From JADCGM01 sp943370355 (GTDB lineage Bacteria; Pseudomonadota; Alphaproteobacteria; Sphingomonadales; Sphingomonadaceae), in the NCBI GenBank assembly GCA_943370355.1, contig CALRQP020000020.1, positions 6,129 to 70,128 of the forward strand: a stretch of DNA of 64,000 bases, read 5' to 3'. Within the stretch, counting starts at the first letter, position 1. Every line of letters starts with the position of its first letter. Shown here piece after piece: positions 52,638 to 62,578 of the stretch. The translations under genes were made by a program, and so were the position numbers. Under the pieces are notes generated by a model. That model saw nothing but the letters and a program-made list of their open reading frames with translations, was not told the origin of the DNA and searched no databases.

Positions 52638-53120
52638 TCAGCGGGCGACGCGTGCCGCGACATCGGCGGCAACCTGTTCGGGGACAAACGGGCGAATATC
52701 CCCGCCATAGACCGCAATTTCCTTGACCAGCCGCGACGCGATCGGCTGCAGCGCGACGTCCGCCATCAGGAAGACCGTCTCGATGCTCGCGTTGAGTTGC
52801 TGGTTCATACCCGCCATCTGATATTCATATTCGAAGTCGCTGACCGCTCGCAGGCCGCGGATGATAACCTGAGCGCCCTGCGACTCGGCGAATTTCATGA
52901 GCAGCGCGTCGAACGACACCACCTCGATCGCATCGCCGAGCCCGACGCATTCGCGCTTCACCTGCGCGACCCGTTCCTCGAGCGTGAACATGGGCGACTT
53001 GGACGGGTTGGTCGCAACGCCGATGACCAGCCGGTCGACGAGCTTCGCGCCGCGCCGGATGATGTCGACATGGCCAAGCGTGATCGGATCGAAGGTGCCG
53101 GGATAAACGCCAGTCCGCAT
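52638..53120 (-). CDS. coaD: Phosphopantetheine adenylyltransferase
   Basis: CoaD makes dephospho-CoA from pantetheine phosphate and ATP. The 160-residue protein has the nucleotidyltransferase motif GTFDPITLGHVDIIRRG and the second motif ...PFVPEQVA near the end. It is overlapped by one base (TGATG) by the end of the polyprenyl synthase gene, so the two form an operon. Confidence 0.96.
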   Translation of the reverse strand: MRTGVYPGTFDPITLGHVDIIRRGAKLVDRLVIGVATNPSKSPMFTLEERVAQVKRECVGLGDAIEVVSFDALLMKFAESQGAQVIIRGLRAVSDFEYEYQMAGMNQQLNASIETVFLMADVALQPIASRLVKEIAVYGGDIRPFVPEQVAADVAARVAR

Positions 53121-54016
53121 CAGCGGTCCCTTTCGATCGCGAAGCGCGCGATGGCGCGCAGCAGGTCGGCCTCCTGGCCGAAGGCGTTCAGATGGCCGAT
53201 CGCCTGGTCGATGAGCATCGCCGCCTGCTGCTTGGCGCGGTCGAGCCCAAGCAGCGACACGAAGGTCGCCTTGCCCGCCGCCTCGTCCTTCTGGACGGCC
53301 TTGCCGGTCCGGGCGCTGTCACCTTCGACATCGAGCAGGTCATCCGCAATCTGGAACGCCAGCCCGAGGTCCTTGGCATAGCCGCGCAACCGCTTGCGCT
53401 GACTCTCCCCGGCCCGGCCCATGATCGCACCGGCCTCAAGGCAGAAGGCGATGAGCGCGCCGGTCTTCAGCTGCTGGAGCCGCGTCGTCGTCGGCAGGTC
53501 GAACGTCTCATTCTCGGCGGCGAGGTCCATCATCTGGCCGCCGGCCATGCCCGATGGCCCCGACGCACGCGCGAGTTCAACAACCAGTTCCGCACGCACG
53601 AACGGATCCTCATGCGTCGCATCGTCGGCGAGCACTTCGAACGCCAGCGCGTGCAGCGAGTCGCCAGCGAGCACCGCGGTCGCCTCATCGAACGCCTTGT
53701 GCAGCGTCGGCTTGCCGCGCCGGAGATCGTCGTCGTCCATGCAGGGCAGGTCGTCGTGGACGAGGCTGTAGACATGGATGCACTCGATCGCGAGCGCGAC
53801 GCGCAACGACCGCTCCTTGTCGACATGAAACAGGTCGCAAGCCGCGACGACGAGCAGTGGCCGCATCCGCTTGCCGCCGCCGATCGTCGCATAGCGCATC
53901 GCTTCGAACAGCGGTTTGCGGGCGTCGTCGGGGACGGGCAGCAGCCGGTCGAAGCGGTGGTCCATTGCTTGCCCGATCGCATCGAGCGCCGGCTTCAGGC
54001 TGATCGACGCGTGCAT
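53120..54016 (-). CDS. ispA: Polyprenyl diphosphate synthase (farnesyl/geranylgeranyl type)
   Basis: The enzyme adds isopentenyl diphosphate units to make farnesyl or geranylgeranyl diphosphate. The 298-residue protein has the first aspartate-rich motif SLVHDDLPCMDDDDLRRG and the second FQIADDLLDVEGD. The length and the two-residue insertion in the first motif fit bacterial FPP synthase. The product length cannot be read with certainty. It is coupled to xseB (ATGA overlap). Confidence 0.93.
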   Translation of the reverse strand: MHASISLKPALDAIGQAMDHRFDRLLPVPDDARKPLFEAMRYATIGGGKRMRPLLVVAACDLFHVDKERSLRVALAIECIHVYSLVHDDLPCMDDDDLRRGKPTLHKAFDEATAVLAGDSLHALAFEVLADDATHEDPFVRAELVVELARASGPSGMAGGQMMDLAAENETFDLPTTTRLQQLKTGALIAFCLEAGAIMGRAGESQRKRLRGYAKDLGLAFQIADDLLDVEGDSARTGKAVQKDEAAGKATFVSLLGLDRAKQQAAMLIDQAIGHLNAFGQEADLLRAIARFAIERDR

Positions 54017-54267
54017 CAGGAGTCGAACGGCACGGTGCCGGTCGCGCTGCCGTCCGCGCCGACCTGGATTTTCTCGATGCGCGCCGTTGCTGCTGCGAGC
54101 CGGGACTCGCACTGCCGCTTCAACCGCTCGCCTTCCTCATAGAGCGAGATCGACTCCTCAAGCGGCGCGTCGCCGCTTTCGAGTTGCCGCACGATCGTTT
54201 CGAGCCGCGCGAGCGCCGCTTCGAAACTCAATTCGGATACCGGCTCAGCCCCGCCCATCATCCCCAC
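54016..54267 (-). CDS. xseB: Exodeoxyribonuclease VII small subunit
   Basis: XseB is the small helical subunit of exonuclease VII. The 83-residue protein has the family pattern LSFEAALARLETIVRQLESGDAPLEESISLYEEG (key run L-E-x-I-V-x-x-L-E). The xseB-ispA order is widespread. The in-frame ATG codons at 54267, 54261 and 54258 are all possible starts. Confidence 0.94.
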   Translation of the reverse strand: MGMMGGAEPVSELSFEAALARLETIVRQLESGDAPLEESISLYEEGERLKRQCESRLAAATARIEKIQVGADGSATGTVPFDS

Positions 54268-54310
54268 TCTCGATACTTGCGATCGTTTGTGGCGAGCGGG
54301 TGATGACGGG

Positions 54311-55990
54311 TCAAGCGGCGTCGGCAGCCGTCGCGGCGCGCGCCCGTTCTTCGGCGACCAATTCCTTGCGGCTGAGCTTGCCGATCATCGTCTTGGGCAG
54401 CGCGGCGCGGATTTCGACAGCGACGGCGCGTTCATGTTTGCCGGCCGCGCCGTTGAGCGCTGCGAGCAGGTCGGCGCCGGTGGTTTTCATGCCGTCGCGC
54501 AGCGTCACGAACGCCTTCGGCCGCTCGCCGAGATAGGCGTCCGGCACCCCGATCACCAGCGCCTCCTTCACGGCGGGCTGGGCGTAGAGGATCGCCTCGA
54601 GCCGGCTCGGAAACACCTTGAAGCCGCCAACCACAATCATGTCCTTCAGCCGGTCGACAATCGAGATGAAGCCGTCGGAGTCGATCATCCCGACATCGCC
54701 GGTGCGCAACCGCCCGTCCACGAACACCTGCGCGGTCTCCTCGGGCCGATTCCAGTAGCCGCGCATGATCTGCGGGCCTGCGACGGTGATTTCGCCCGGC
54801 TCCCCCGTCGCGGCATGGATCGTCGGATCGTCTTTATCGACGAGCACGACATCGGTGCCCGGCAGCGGCTGGCCGATCGCGCCGGACTTGTTCGGCCCGT
54901 TATACGGGTTGACCGCCACCACCCCCGACGTCTCGGTCAGGCCATAGCCCTCGACCACCGCAGCCCCTGTCTTCGCTTCGAACCGCGACTTGACCGCCTC
55001 GGGCATCGGCGCGCCGCCTGAAATGCACACGCGGATCGACGACAAGTCAAAGCGGTCGATTTTCGGATGATCGAGGAAGGCCTGATACATCGTCGGGACG
55101 CCGGGCACGGCGGTAATCTTGCGCCGCTCGATCGTTTTCAGGGCCAGATTCACTTCGAATTTCGGCAGCAACACCATCTCGCCGCCGCGCAGCACGGTGC
55201 GATTCAAGATGCAGGTGTTGGCAAACACATGGAACAGCGGCAGCGCGCCAAGGATCCGGTCCTCGGCGCGGGGGTCCGGATCGATCGCATCGACCTGCTG
55301 CGCGTTGATCGACAGGTTGGCGTGGGTCAGCACCGCGCCCTTGGGCGTTCCCGTGGTGCCGCCGGTATATTGGAGCAGTGCGATGTCCTCGACCGGATCG
55401 ATGATGGGCGCATCAGCCAGCCCCTCATTGTCGAGCAGGGCCGCAAAGCGGATATGCCGCAAATCCGGCTTCACCTTCGACCGCTCGCGCCGCCGGAACA
55501 TCCGGTACAGCAGCGCTTTGCCGCGCGGCATCACGCTGGCGAGTCCGCCAACCACCAGGCAGCGCAAACGCGTCGTCTCGAGCACTTTGGCGATAGTCGG
55601 ATAGAGCTGCGCGACATCGAGACAGACCATGATGTCGGTCTGGCTGTCCTCGACCTGCTCGGCCAATTCCGCGGCGGTGTAGAGCGGCGAGAAATTGACG
55701 ACGGTGCCGCCCGCCTTCATCGCCCCATAATAAGCGATCACATAATGGGGGCAGTTGGGCAGGAACAAGCCGACCTTGATGCCACGCCGGACGCCGAGAA
55801 TCTGGAATCCCCGTGCCGCGCGGTCGATCATATCGGCGATGTCGCCATAGCTGAACTGGCGACCGAGGAAGTCGATGCAGGGCGCGAGCGGCGTCCGCTT
55901 CGCCGTCGCATCGAACATCGCCGGAAGCGACATCGGCTCGAAGGTCGTGGCCCACGGAACCGGATGCCGATAGCCGTTCGTCCAGGTCAT
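54311..55990 (-). CDS. fadD: Long-chain acyl-CoA ligase (AMP-forming)
   Basis: The 559-residue enzyme activates fatty acids through an acyl-adenylate. It has the P-loop YTGGTTGTPKGA, the motif VEGYGLTETSGVVAVNP and GRLRTGDVGMID, all typical. It starts without a signal peptide. FadD-type enzymes feed beta-oxidation; the chain length is not set by these motifs. No other fad gene is adjacent. Confidence 0.92.
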   Translation of the reverse strand: MTWTNGYRHPVPWATTFEPMSLPAMFDATAKRTPLAPCIDFLGRQFSYGDIADMIDRAARGFQILGVRRGIKVGLFLPNCPHYVIAYYGAMKAGGTVVNFSPLYTAAELAEQVEDSQTDIMVCLDVAQLYPTIAKVLETTRLRCLVVGGLASVMPRGKALLYRMFRRRERSKVKPDLRHIRFAALLDNEGLADAPIIDPVEDIALLQYTGGTTGTPKGAVLTHANLSINAQQVDAIDPDPRAEDRILGALPLFHVFANTCILNRTVLRGGEMVLLPKFEVNLALKTIERRKITAVPGVPTMYQAFLDHPKIDRFDLSSIRVCISGGAPMPEAVKSRFEAKTGAAVVEGYGLTETSGVVAVNPYNGPNKSGAIGQPLPGTDVVLVDKDDPTIHAATGEPGEITVAGPQIMRGYWNRPEETAQVFVDGRLRTGDVGMIDSDGFISIVDRLKDMIVVGGFKVFPSRLEAILYAQPAVKEALVIGVPDAYLGERPKAFVTLRDGMKTTGADLLAALNGAAGKHERAVAVEIRAALPKTMIGKLSRKELVAEERARAATAADAA

Positions 55991-56048
55991 CGCTTCACTC
56001 CCCGCAACTGCGGAGTCAGTCTACGCGATTTGCCGCTGCCGCCAAGCG

Positions 56049-56678
56049 TCAGCCGACGCCGAATTCGCCGGCCTTCGCGGCAAGTTCGGCGCGGCTACCG
56101 ATGCCGAGTTTGTCGTAGATGCTGTGCAGGTGCATCTTGACGGTGCCTTCAGTCAGCCCGAGTTCGTCGGCGATCGGCTTGTTGCGCAGGCCGCGCGCCG
56201 CAAGTCGCGCCACATCGCCCTCGCGCGGCGTCAGCAGCTTGCGCACCTCACCAGCGGCGTCACGGCGGGTCATGTCGCCGATCACGCGCTTCAACGCGTC
56301 ATTGTCGATCCATTGCTGGCCAGCGGCCACGGCCTCGACGCATTGCACGATGCGTTCGGCCGCCGTTTCCTTCAGGACAAGTCCATCCGCCTCCATGTCG
56401 ATCGCCTCGACAACCTTGCTGTTGTCGAGCGTCGCGGTGAGCAGGACGACGCGCGTCTTGCCTGGAGCGGCGCGGATCGATCGCAACAGATCAAGACCCG
56501 TCCGCTTCGGCATCTGGATGTCGAGAACCGCCACATCGGGTTTCAGCGTCCGGATCGCCTCCCACGCCGCATCGCCATCGACGCAGCGCGCGGCGATCCC
56601 GAACCCGGCGGACTCGAGCAATGTCGCCAATCCGTCGAGGACGATCGGATGATCGTCGGCGATAACCAGTTGCTTCAT
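56049..56678 (-). CDS. NarL/LuxR-type response regulator
   Basis: The 209-residue protein has a receiver domain with DD near the start (IADDHP), Asp53 in VLDIQMPK and Lys in LVLKET. A LuxR-type helix-turn-helix follows with LTPREGDVARLAARGLRNKPIADELGLTEGTVKMHLHSIYDKL (key residues). It is co-transcribed with the histidine kinase by a four-base overlap. The target genes are unknown. Confidence 0.95.
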   Translation of the reverse strand: MKQLVIADDHPIVLDGLATLLESAGFGIAARCVDGDAAWEAIRTLKPDVAVLDIQMPKRTGLDLLRSIRAAPGKTRVVLLTATLDNSKVVEAIDMEADGLVLKETAAERIVQCVEAVAAGQQWIDNDALKRVIGDMTRRDAAGEVRKLLTPREGDVARLAARGLRNKPIADELGLTEGTVKMHLHSIYDKLGIGSRAELAAKAGEFGVG

Positions 56679-58342
56679 GCGGCGGCCTCTTCTTGGCGCG
56701 GTGGCAGTTGAATGATGAGGGTCAGGCCCTTCGATTTGGAGTCAGCAATCATCGTCCCTCCCAGACTCTTGACGCGCGCACGCAGCGAACGCGGGCCGAC
56801 CCCGCTCCAGCTCGACGACGTGATTTCGGCCCGGCCATGGACCGGCAGACCCCGCCCGTTGTCGCGTACTTCAAGGCGGATGCTGTTTTGGTCATTGCGG
56901 CCGAGAATGTCGATGCGCGATGCACCGCCATGCCGGACGGCGTTGGCCACACCCTCACGCACCATTTGACGCAGATCTGCGGCATGGCCGCCGGGGTCGA
57001 AGCCGTCATCGAGGTCGGCGATCACTTCGACATCCCAATGATAGGCGAGCAGCCGGGCGAGCCGGCGCAGATCAGTAGCAGGATCAGTCTCTTGCGGGGT
57101 TGGAGTCGCCATTTCCTGCACGAAGCCGCGCAGGTCGCGCTGCTCGGTCAGCAGGCTTGCCTGCAATTTCTCGATGCGCGCTGGGATCGCTGACGGGTCG
57201 CGATCAGCGTCGCGTTCAACAATGCGCAGTTGCAGCGCCAACCCTGCGAGAAACTGAAGAATGCCATCGTGCAGATCGCGCGCCAGCCGCACGCGTTCCT
57301 GGCCGGCCGCCGCCTCGCGCCACGCCCGTTCGGACGCCCATTTGTCGATGGCCATCGCGATCTGCCCGGCAACCGCGCGGGCCAGATAGAGGTCCTCGTC
57401 GCGCGTTGCGCCTTCGATGATCAGCCAACCGTGCAAGGTTTCGCAGCGGAACGGCGCGGCAATCCCCGACGCGAGGTTCCACTGCTCCCGCACTGCATCG
57501 CTGAGCGGCCGGCCGCTGGCGTGGCTGAAGCCGCCACGGCCGTTGTAGAGCCGGGCCGGCTCCCCATCGGTTCCGAACAGGAAGACATTGTCGCCGATTT
57601 CGGCATCGACCAACGGGCGCAGCCCATCCGGCACCCGGGCATGTTCGACCGTGCCATCCTGCCACAATGCAGCGAGCGCGCCCGGCTCCTCGAAGGTTTC
57701 CCAGACCATCAGGACGCGCTTCGCCTTGAAGAAGGCGGCTGCATGCGACAGGCACGCCTCGACCGGCAGTTCGTCACTCGGCGCATTGCTGTCGAGTGGT
57801 TTGGACAGCTGCAACAATTCCTCCCAGACGCGCTCGCGCTGCGCGCCGAAGAAAATCAGCAGGCCGCTCAACACGATGAGATTGCCTGTCCGCATCACGA
57901 AACGCATCGTCTGGTCTTCGGCGCTCGGGCCAAAATAGGGCAGCGACAGGCCGGTGGGCAGGAACAGGACCACTACGATCGCGCCGACGTAGAGCGCGCC
58001 GCGCCACTGCCACTTCAGCGTTGCCGACAGGATGATGAACAGCAGCATCGGGAAGAACGGACTGGATCCGTTCGCGGAGGTGTAGACGAGCGCCGTGAAC
58101 ACCATGACGTCGGACACGATCGCATAAGTCCCAAGGGGCAGCGCAGCAGCCGAGCGGCGCCAGACAACCAGCGCGAAAATCGCCGCGAGCCCCAGGTAGA
58201 TGGCGATGACGGGGGTCACATAAGGGGCGGAGCGGGTCGGCGGATCGACGAGCACCGCGACGGTCGAGAAGCCGGCAAGCGCGACCCGGCCGATGGCGAT
58301 CACCCGATCGGCGCGATTCTGATAGACGCGTTGCTTGAGCAT
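56675..58342 (-). CDS. Sensor histidine kinase, NarX/DesK type
   Basis: The 555-residue protein has six predicted membrane helices in its first 165 residues and a GAF-like middle region (about 190-335). A HisKA_3 dimerisation domain comes next, with the phospho-accepting His in RLARDLHDGILQFLAGLALQL. The ATPase domain has N-box EGVANAVRHG and G-boxes DNGRGLP and SLRARVKSLGG. It phosphorylates the downstream LuxR-type regulator. The membrane sensor has no known ligand. Confidence 0.92.
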   Translation of the reverse strand: MLKQRVYQNRADRVIAIGRVALAGFSTVAVLVDPPTRSAPYVTPVIAIYLGLAAIFALVVWRRSAAALPLGTYAIVSDVMVFTALVYTSANGSSPFFPMLLFIILSATLKWQWRGALYVGAIVVVLFLPTGLSLPYFGPSAEDQTMRFVMRTGNLIVLSGLLIFFGAQRERVWEELLQLSKPLDSNAPSDELPVEACLSHAAAFFKAKRVLMVWETFEEPGALAALWQDGTVEHARVPDGLRPLVDAEIGDNVFLFGTDGEPARLYNGRGGFSHASGRPLSDAVREQWNLASGIAAPFRCETLHGWLIIEGATRDEDLYLARAVAGQIAMAIDKWASERAWREAAAGQERVRLARDLHDGILQFLAGLALQLRIVERDADRDPSAIPARIEKLQASLLTEQRDLRGFVQEMATPTPQETDPATDLRRLARLLAYHWDVEVIADLDDGFDPGGHAADLRQMVREGVANAVRHGGASRIDILGRNDQNSIRLEVRDNGRGLPVHGRAEITSSSWSGVGPRSLRARVKSLGGTMIADSKSKGLTLIIQLPPRQEEAAA

Positions 58343-58404
58343 TGCCGTCCGCTACCCCCGCAGCATGTCTAGCCGACTTTCCCGAAGCTGTCGCGGGGCG
58401 GCGA

Positions 58405-61400
58405 CTAGGCGACCATGGCGCTGGCGCGCGCGAGATCGACCGAGACCAGCTGGCTGACCCCCTTCTCGGCCATCGTCACCCCGAACAGCCTGTGCATGCG
58501 CGCCATCGTCACCGCATTGTGCGTCACAATCAGGAAGCGCGTGTCGGTCAGCTCGCACATCCGGTCGAGCAGGTCGCAGAAACGCTCGACATTGGCATCG
58601 TCGAGCGGCGCGTCGACTTCGTCGAGCACGCAGATCGGCGCGGGGTTGGTCAGGAACAGCCCGAAGATCAGTGCGATGGCGGTGAGCGCCTGCTCGCCCC
58701 CTGACAGCAAGGTCAGCGACTGCAGACGCTTGCCCGGCGGTTGCGCCATGATCTCGAGGCCTGCCTCCAGCGGGTCGTCCGAATCGATAAGTTCCAGATG
58801 TGCCTGCCCGCCGCCGAACAGCGTGGCGAACAGTTCGCGGAAATGCGCGTCGACAGCTTCGAACGCTGTCAGCAGCCGCTGCCGGCCCTCGCGGTTGAGG
58901 CTGCCGATGCTGCCGCGCAGCCGGGCGATTGCCGTCTCCAGTTCGGCGCGTTCGGCGACGCTGGTCGCGGCGGTTTCCTCGATCTCGGCAAGCTCGACCT
59001 CGGCGCGCAAATTGACCGGCCCGATCCGCTCGCGGTCGAGCGTCAGCCGGTCGAGATCGGCTGCCAGCAGCGCCGCCGGGCCGATCGTCGCGTCGTCGAA
59101 CCCGACGCGCTCGGGCAGCAATACCGGCGGACATTGGAAGCGCTCGCCCGACAATGTGTTCAGTTCCACGCGCCGCGCCTCGTGATGCTCGATCTGCGCA
59201 TCATTGCGCGCCCGGTCCTCGCGCGCTTGGGCGCTCGCCTCGTTGGCCGTACGAAGCTCGCTTTCGATGGAACGCAGATGCGCCTCGGCAGCCGCGAGGA
59301 TCTCGCCCGCGTCGCGCCGGGCAAACTCGGCGGACTCAACATCGCCAGCCAGCGCGGCTTGCTTCGCGGCGATTTCGCCCGGGCGGCGGTCGAGTTCGGC
59401 TTGCTCAAGGCCGATCGCCCCCGCGCGCTCAGTCAACTCGATCACCTGCGCGGCGCTTCCGGCCGATCGCCGCTCCCAGGATGCGAGCTCGGCGGTAACC
59501 GTCGTCCGCCGTGCGGCATCGGCATCGCGTGCCCGGACCATCCCGGCTTGTTCGGCCCGTGCCGTCGCCAGCGTTCCCCGGCTCTGTTCGGCCTGCCGCC
59601 GCGCATCACCCGCAGCTGATATCAGCGCATCGATGTCGGGCAGGTCGCCGGCGGCCCGACGCGCTGCATCCGCCTCGGCACGGGCGGCAGAAGCTTCCTC
59701 TCCCGCGCGTCCGGCAGCGGCCGTCAACGCCTCAATCCGTGCCGCGCGCCGCTGCGACGCCACAGCCAATTCGGCCAACCGCGCCTGCGCCGCAGCCCGC
59801 TGGCGTTCTGCCAGCCCCCGCGCCTCGCGGCCCGCCCGTTCTTCCGACGCCGCCGCCTCATAGGCCTTGCGTGCCGCATCGACGGCTTGCTGCGCGGCAT
59901 TTGCGCGGCCCTGTGCCTCCGGCAATTCCGCCTCGACCGAACTCAGCCGATTGCGCGCCTCCAGCCGTTCCGCCGCCGCGCCCGCACCGCCGCCAGGTGC
60001 CTCGAACCCGTCCCAGCGCCACAGCCGTCCATCGCAGCTGACCAGCCGCTGCCCGACCGCGAGCGTCGCCGCCAGCGTGGGCGCTACTTCGGCATCCGCA
60101 ACACCGATCTGCGCGAGCCGCCGGGCCAATTCCGCCGGTGCCTCCACACGTGACGCAAGCGGCTCCAGTCCTGCGGGCAGTGCGGGATCGCCGCTGTGCG
60201 CATCCGACCCGGCCCAGCGCCGTACCCCACCCTGTGCGCCGATACCCGCCGACAGATCATCGCCCAACGCCGCCGCCAGCGCCTTTTCATAGCCCGCTGC
60301 CACGCGCAGGCTGTCGAGCACCGCCGCCCCGCCGCCCGGCGCCGCCTGCGCCAGACGCCGCACCAGCGCATCGCGCTCCGCCGCGAGTGCGCGCAATACG
60401 CCCTGAGCCTCGGCCACCGCAGCCGCCCCCGATTGCCTTGCCGCGTCAGCCGCCTCGCGCGACGTATCGGCGGCTGCGATCCTGTCGGCGGCTTCCGTCA
60501 GCGCGGCCTCCGCTGTCGTGAGAGCGCCCTCCGCCTCCGCCGACGCTGCGTGCCCTGCATCCGCAGCCTCGGCCTCGGCCAGTTCGCGCGTAAGCCGTGC
60601 CCGCTCGGCCTCGGTTCGCGTCGCGCGCGCCTCAGCGTTCGCCAATGCCGCTTCCGCCGCCCGTCGCGCCGCCTGCGCCTCGGCCTGCGCCGCGAGCGCC
60701 AGATCGAAGGCGCGCTCATGCGCGGAGGCGGCGCGCTCGGCCGCTTCGACGCGGGCATCCGCCCCCTCAAGCGTCGCGCCCGCCAGCGCGATCCGCTCGG
60801 CCAGCGATGCATCTTCGCTCGCAAGGCGTTGCAGCGCGTCCTTCGCGTCGGCGGCCAAGCTCGCTTCGCGGGCCTGGTCGCGCGCCAAGTCTTCCGCCGC
60901 CCGCGTCAGCTCCGCCTGCCGCCGCGCGACCTGCGCCAACTCCGCCGCAAGCGCCTGCCCGGCTTGTGTCAGCGCCTGCACTCGCGCCGCTGCCTCGGCC
61001 TCGGCCTGCCGCAGTGCAGTCAATCCCGCAGCCGCATCGGCCTGCGCTGCCGAAAGTGCTGCTGCGGCACGGGTTGTCTCGGTCAGCCGGGCTGCAATCT
61101 CGGCAGCAGCGCGCACATCCGCCTCGCTCGCCGCCTGCGCCTCGCGCCAGCGCGCGTACAGCGTCTGCGCTTCGATCGTGCGGATCCGGTCGCTGAGCGC
61201 GCGGTAGCGCTCCGCCTGTTTCGCCTGCCGCCGAAGTGCCGTCGCCTGCGCCTCCATGCCCTGGAGCACATCGTCGAGCCGGGTCAGGTTGAGCTCGGCG
61301 GCGCGCAGCTTCTGCTCGGCGTCCTTGCGGCGCACATGCAGACCGGCAATGCCCGCCGCTTCCTCCAGCATCGCGCGCCGCTCCTGCGGCTTGGCGGAAA

Positions 61401-61857
61401 TGATCGCGCCGATGCGGCCCTGGCTGACCAACGCCGGCGAATGTGCGCCGGTCGCCGCGTCGGCGAACAGCAGCTGCACATCCTTCTGCCGCATGTCGCG
61501 GCCGTTGATCCGGTAGGCACTGCCAAGCCCGCGTTCGATGCGGCGCACGACCTCGATCTGATCGCCGTCGTTGAACTGCGCAGGTGCGGTGCGGTCGGGA
61601 TTGTCGAGGCTGAGCGTCACATCGGCGAAGTCGCGGCTCGGACGTGTCGCGGTGCCGGCGAAGATCACATCCTCCATGCCGCCGCCGCGCAGCGACTTCG
61701 GCGAGGATTCGCCCATCACCCAGCGGATGGCCTCAAGGAGATTGGATTTGCCGCAGCCGTTCGGCCCGACAACCCCGGTCAACCCGTCCTCGATCCGGAG
61801 CTCGGTCGGATCGACGAAGGACTTGAACCCGGCGAGGCGCAGCCGCCTGAACTTCAC
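58405..61857 (-). CDS. smc: Chromosome segregation protein SMC
   Basis: SMC is the condensin ATPase that organises the chromosome. The 1150-residue protein has Walker A GPNGCGKS (31-38), long coiled-coil arms rich in Ala/Glu/Arg, and a glycine-rich hinge at about 500-640. The C-terminal signature is LLSGGEQALTAIAL, followed by Walker B VLDEVDAPLDDANV. Its reverse strand has long open frames because of the repetitive GC-rich coiled coil; they are not genes. It follows two DsbA-like genes on the same strand. Confidence 0.97.
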   Translation of the reverse strand: MKFRRLRLAGFKSFVDPTELRIEDGLTGVVGPNGCGKSNLLEAIRWVMGESSPKSLRGGGMEDVIFAGTATRPSRDFADVTLSLDNPDRTAPAQFNDGDQIEVVRRIERGLGSAYRINGRDMRQKDVQLLFADAATGAHSPALVSQGRIGAIISAKPQERRAMLEEAAGIAGLHVRRKDAEQKLRAAELNLTRLDDVLQGMEAQATALRRQAKQAERYRALSDRIRTIEAQTLYARWREAQAASEADVRAAAEIAARLTETTRAAAALSAAQADAAAGLTALRQAEAEAAARVQALTQAGQALAAELAQVARRQAELTRAAEDLARDQAREASLAADAKDALQRLASEDASLAERIALAGATLEGADARVEAAERAASAHERAFDLALAAQAEAQAARRAAEAALANAEARATRTEAERARLTRELAEAEAADAGHAASAEAEGALTTAEAALTEAADRIAAADTSREAADAARQSGAAAVAEAQGVLRALAAERDALVRRLAQAAPGGGAAVLDSLRVAAGYEKALAAALGDDLSAGIGAQGGVRRWAGSDAHSGDPALPAGLEPLASRVEAPAELARRLAQIGVADAEVAPTLAATLAVGQRLVSCDGRLWRWDGFEAPGGGAGAAAERLEARNRLSSVEAELPEAQGRANAAQQAVDAARKAYEAAASEERAGREARGLAERQRAAAQARLAELAVASQRRAARIEALTAAAGRAGEEASAARAEADAARRAAGDLPDIDALISAAGDARRQAEQSRGTLATARAEQAGMVRARDADAARRTTVTAELASWERRSAGSAAQVIELTERAGAIGLEQAELDRRPGEIAAKQAALAGDVESAEFARRDAGEILAAAEAHLRSIESELRTANEASAQAREDRARNDAQIEHHEARRVELNTLSGERFQCPPVLLPERVGFDDATIGPAALLAADLDRLTLDRERIGPVNLRAEVELAEIEETAATSVAERAELETAIARLRGSIGSLNREGRQRLLTAFEAVDAHFRELFATLFGGGQAHLELIDSDDPLEAGLEIMAQPPGKRLQSLTLLSGGEQALTAIALIFGLFLTNPAPICVLDEVDAPLDDANVERFCDLLDRMCELTDTRFLIVTHNAVTMARMHRLFGVTMAEKGVSQLVSVDLARASAMVA

Positions 61858-61858
61858 G

Positions 61859-62578
61859 CTATTGGAGCGCCTTTGCGAGCTGCGGCTCGAGCGTCGCCCA
61901 GTCCGAGGTATCCGCCGCCGGGACGCCGTTGATCACGAACCACGGCGTGCCCGTCAGCCCGTAGCGGTCCTGCGCCTCGCGCGCATTCGCCTCGAACTTC
62001 GCATTGTTGGCCGGGTCGGCGAGGCAGGCTTCGAACTTCGCCTTGGTGATGCCGTAGCGCGCGACGAAGCTGTCGATCCCGCCCAGGTCGGCATATTCCT
62101 TGATGCCCTGCTCGGGCGGCAGCGCCTTCAGCCGCTCATACTCGTCGGGCTTGATCGCCATGAGGCCGCCGACGATCTGGTCCTGCGCGCGGAACATCGC
62201 CTGCGACAGCCGCCATGACGCGGCGGGCGGCTGGCACATTGCGAGCAACGTCATCGCGACATCGCTCGCGCCGTGGATCGGGAAGCCGCGGAATTCGTAG
62301 GAGACTTTGCCGCCCGCCACATATTTGCGCATCAGCGCCGGCACACCCTCCGCCTCGAACTTCGCGCAATGCGGGCAGGTGTAGGCACCATATTCGAGCA
62401 GCTTCACCTTCGCGGCCGGATTGCCGATCAGCACCCCGCCCTCAGGCGTCGCGCGGATCGTACTCACCCATGCACTGACCGCACGCTTTGCAGCCGCCTT
62501 CTTCGGCGCAGCAGCCGGCAGCAGCGCGAGCGCCGCGACCGCAGCGGACGCGCCCAGCCAGCCGCGGGCCAGTCTCAC
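61859..62578 (-). CDS. Exported DsbA-like thioredoxin (first of two)
   Basis: The 239-residue protein has a signal peptide or anchor (ASAAVAALALLPAAAP), the active site CPHC at Cys68-Cys71 in GAYTCPHCAKFE, and the cis-proline in LTGTPWFVING. It has the DsbA helical insertion. It probably forms or repairs disulfides in the periplasm. It overlaps the second copy by four bases and precedes smc by one. Confidence 0.92.
   Translation of the reverse strand: MRLARGWLGASAAVAALALLPAAAPKKAAAKRAVSAWVSTIRATPEGGVLIGNPAAKVKLLEYGAYTCPHCAKFEAEGVPALMRKYVAGGKVSYEFRGFPIHGASDVAMTLLAMCQPPAASWRLSQAMFRAQDQIVGGLMAIKPDEYERLKALPPEQGIKEYADLGGIDSFVARYGITKAKFEACLADPANNAKFEANAREAQDRYGLTGTPWFVINGVPAADTSDWATLEPQLAKALQ

Noticed and set aside
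60196..61932. Long plus-strand frame opposite smc
   Set aside because: Its Arg-rich composition is the mirror of the Ala/Glu-rich coiled coil. The smc motifs are complete on the minus strand.
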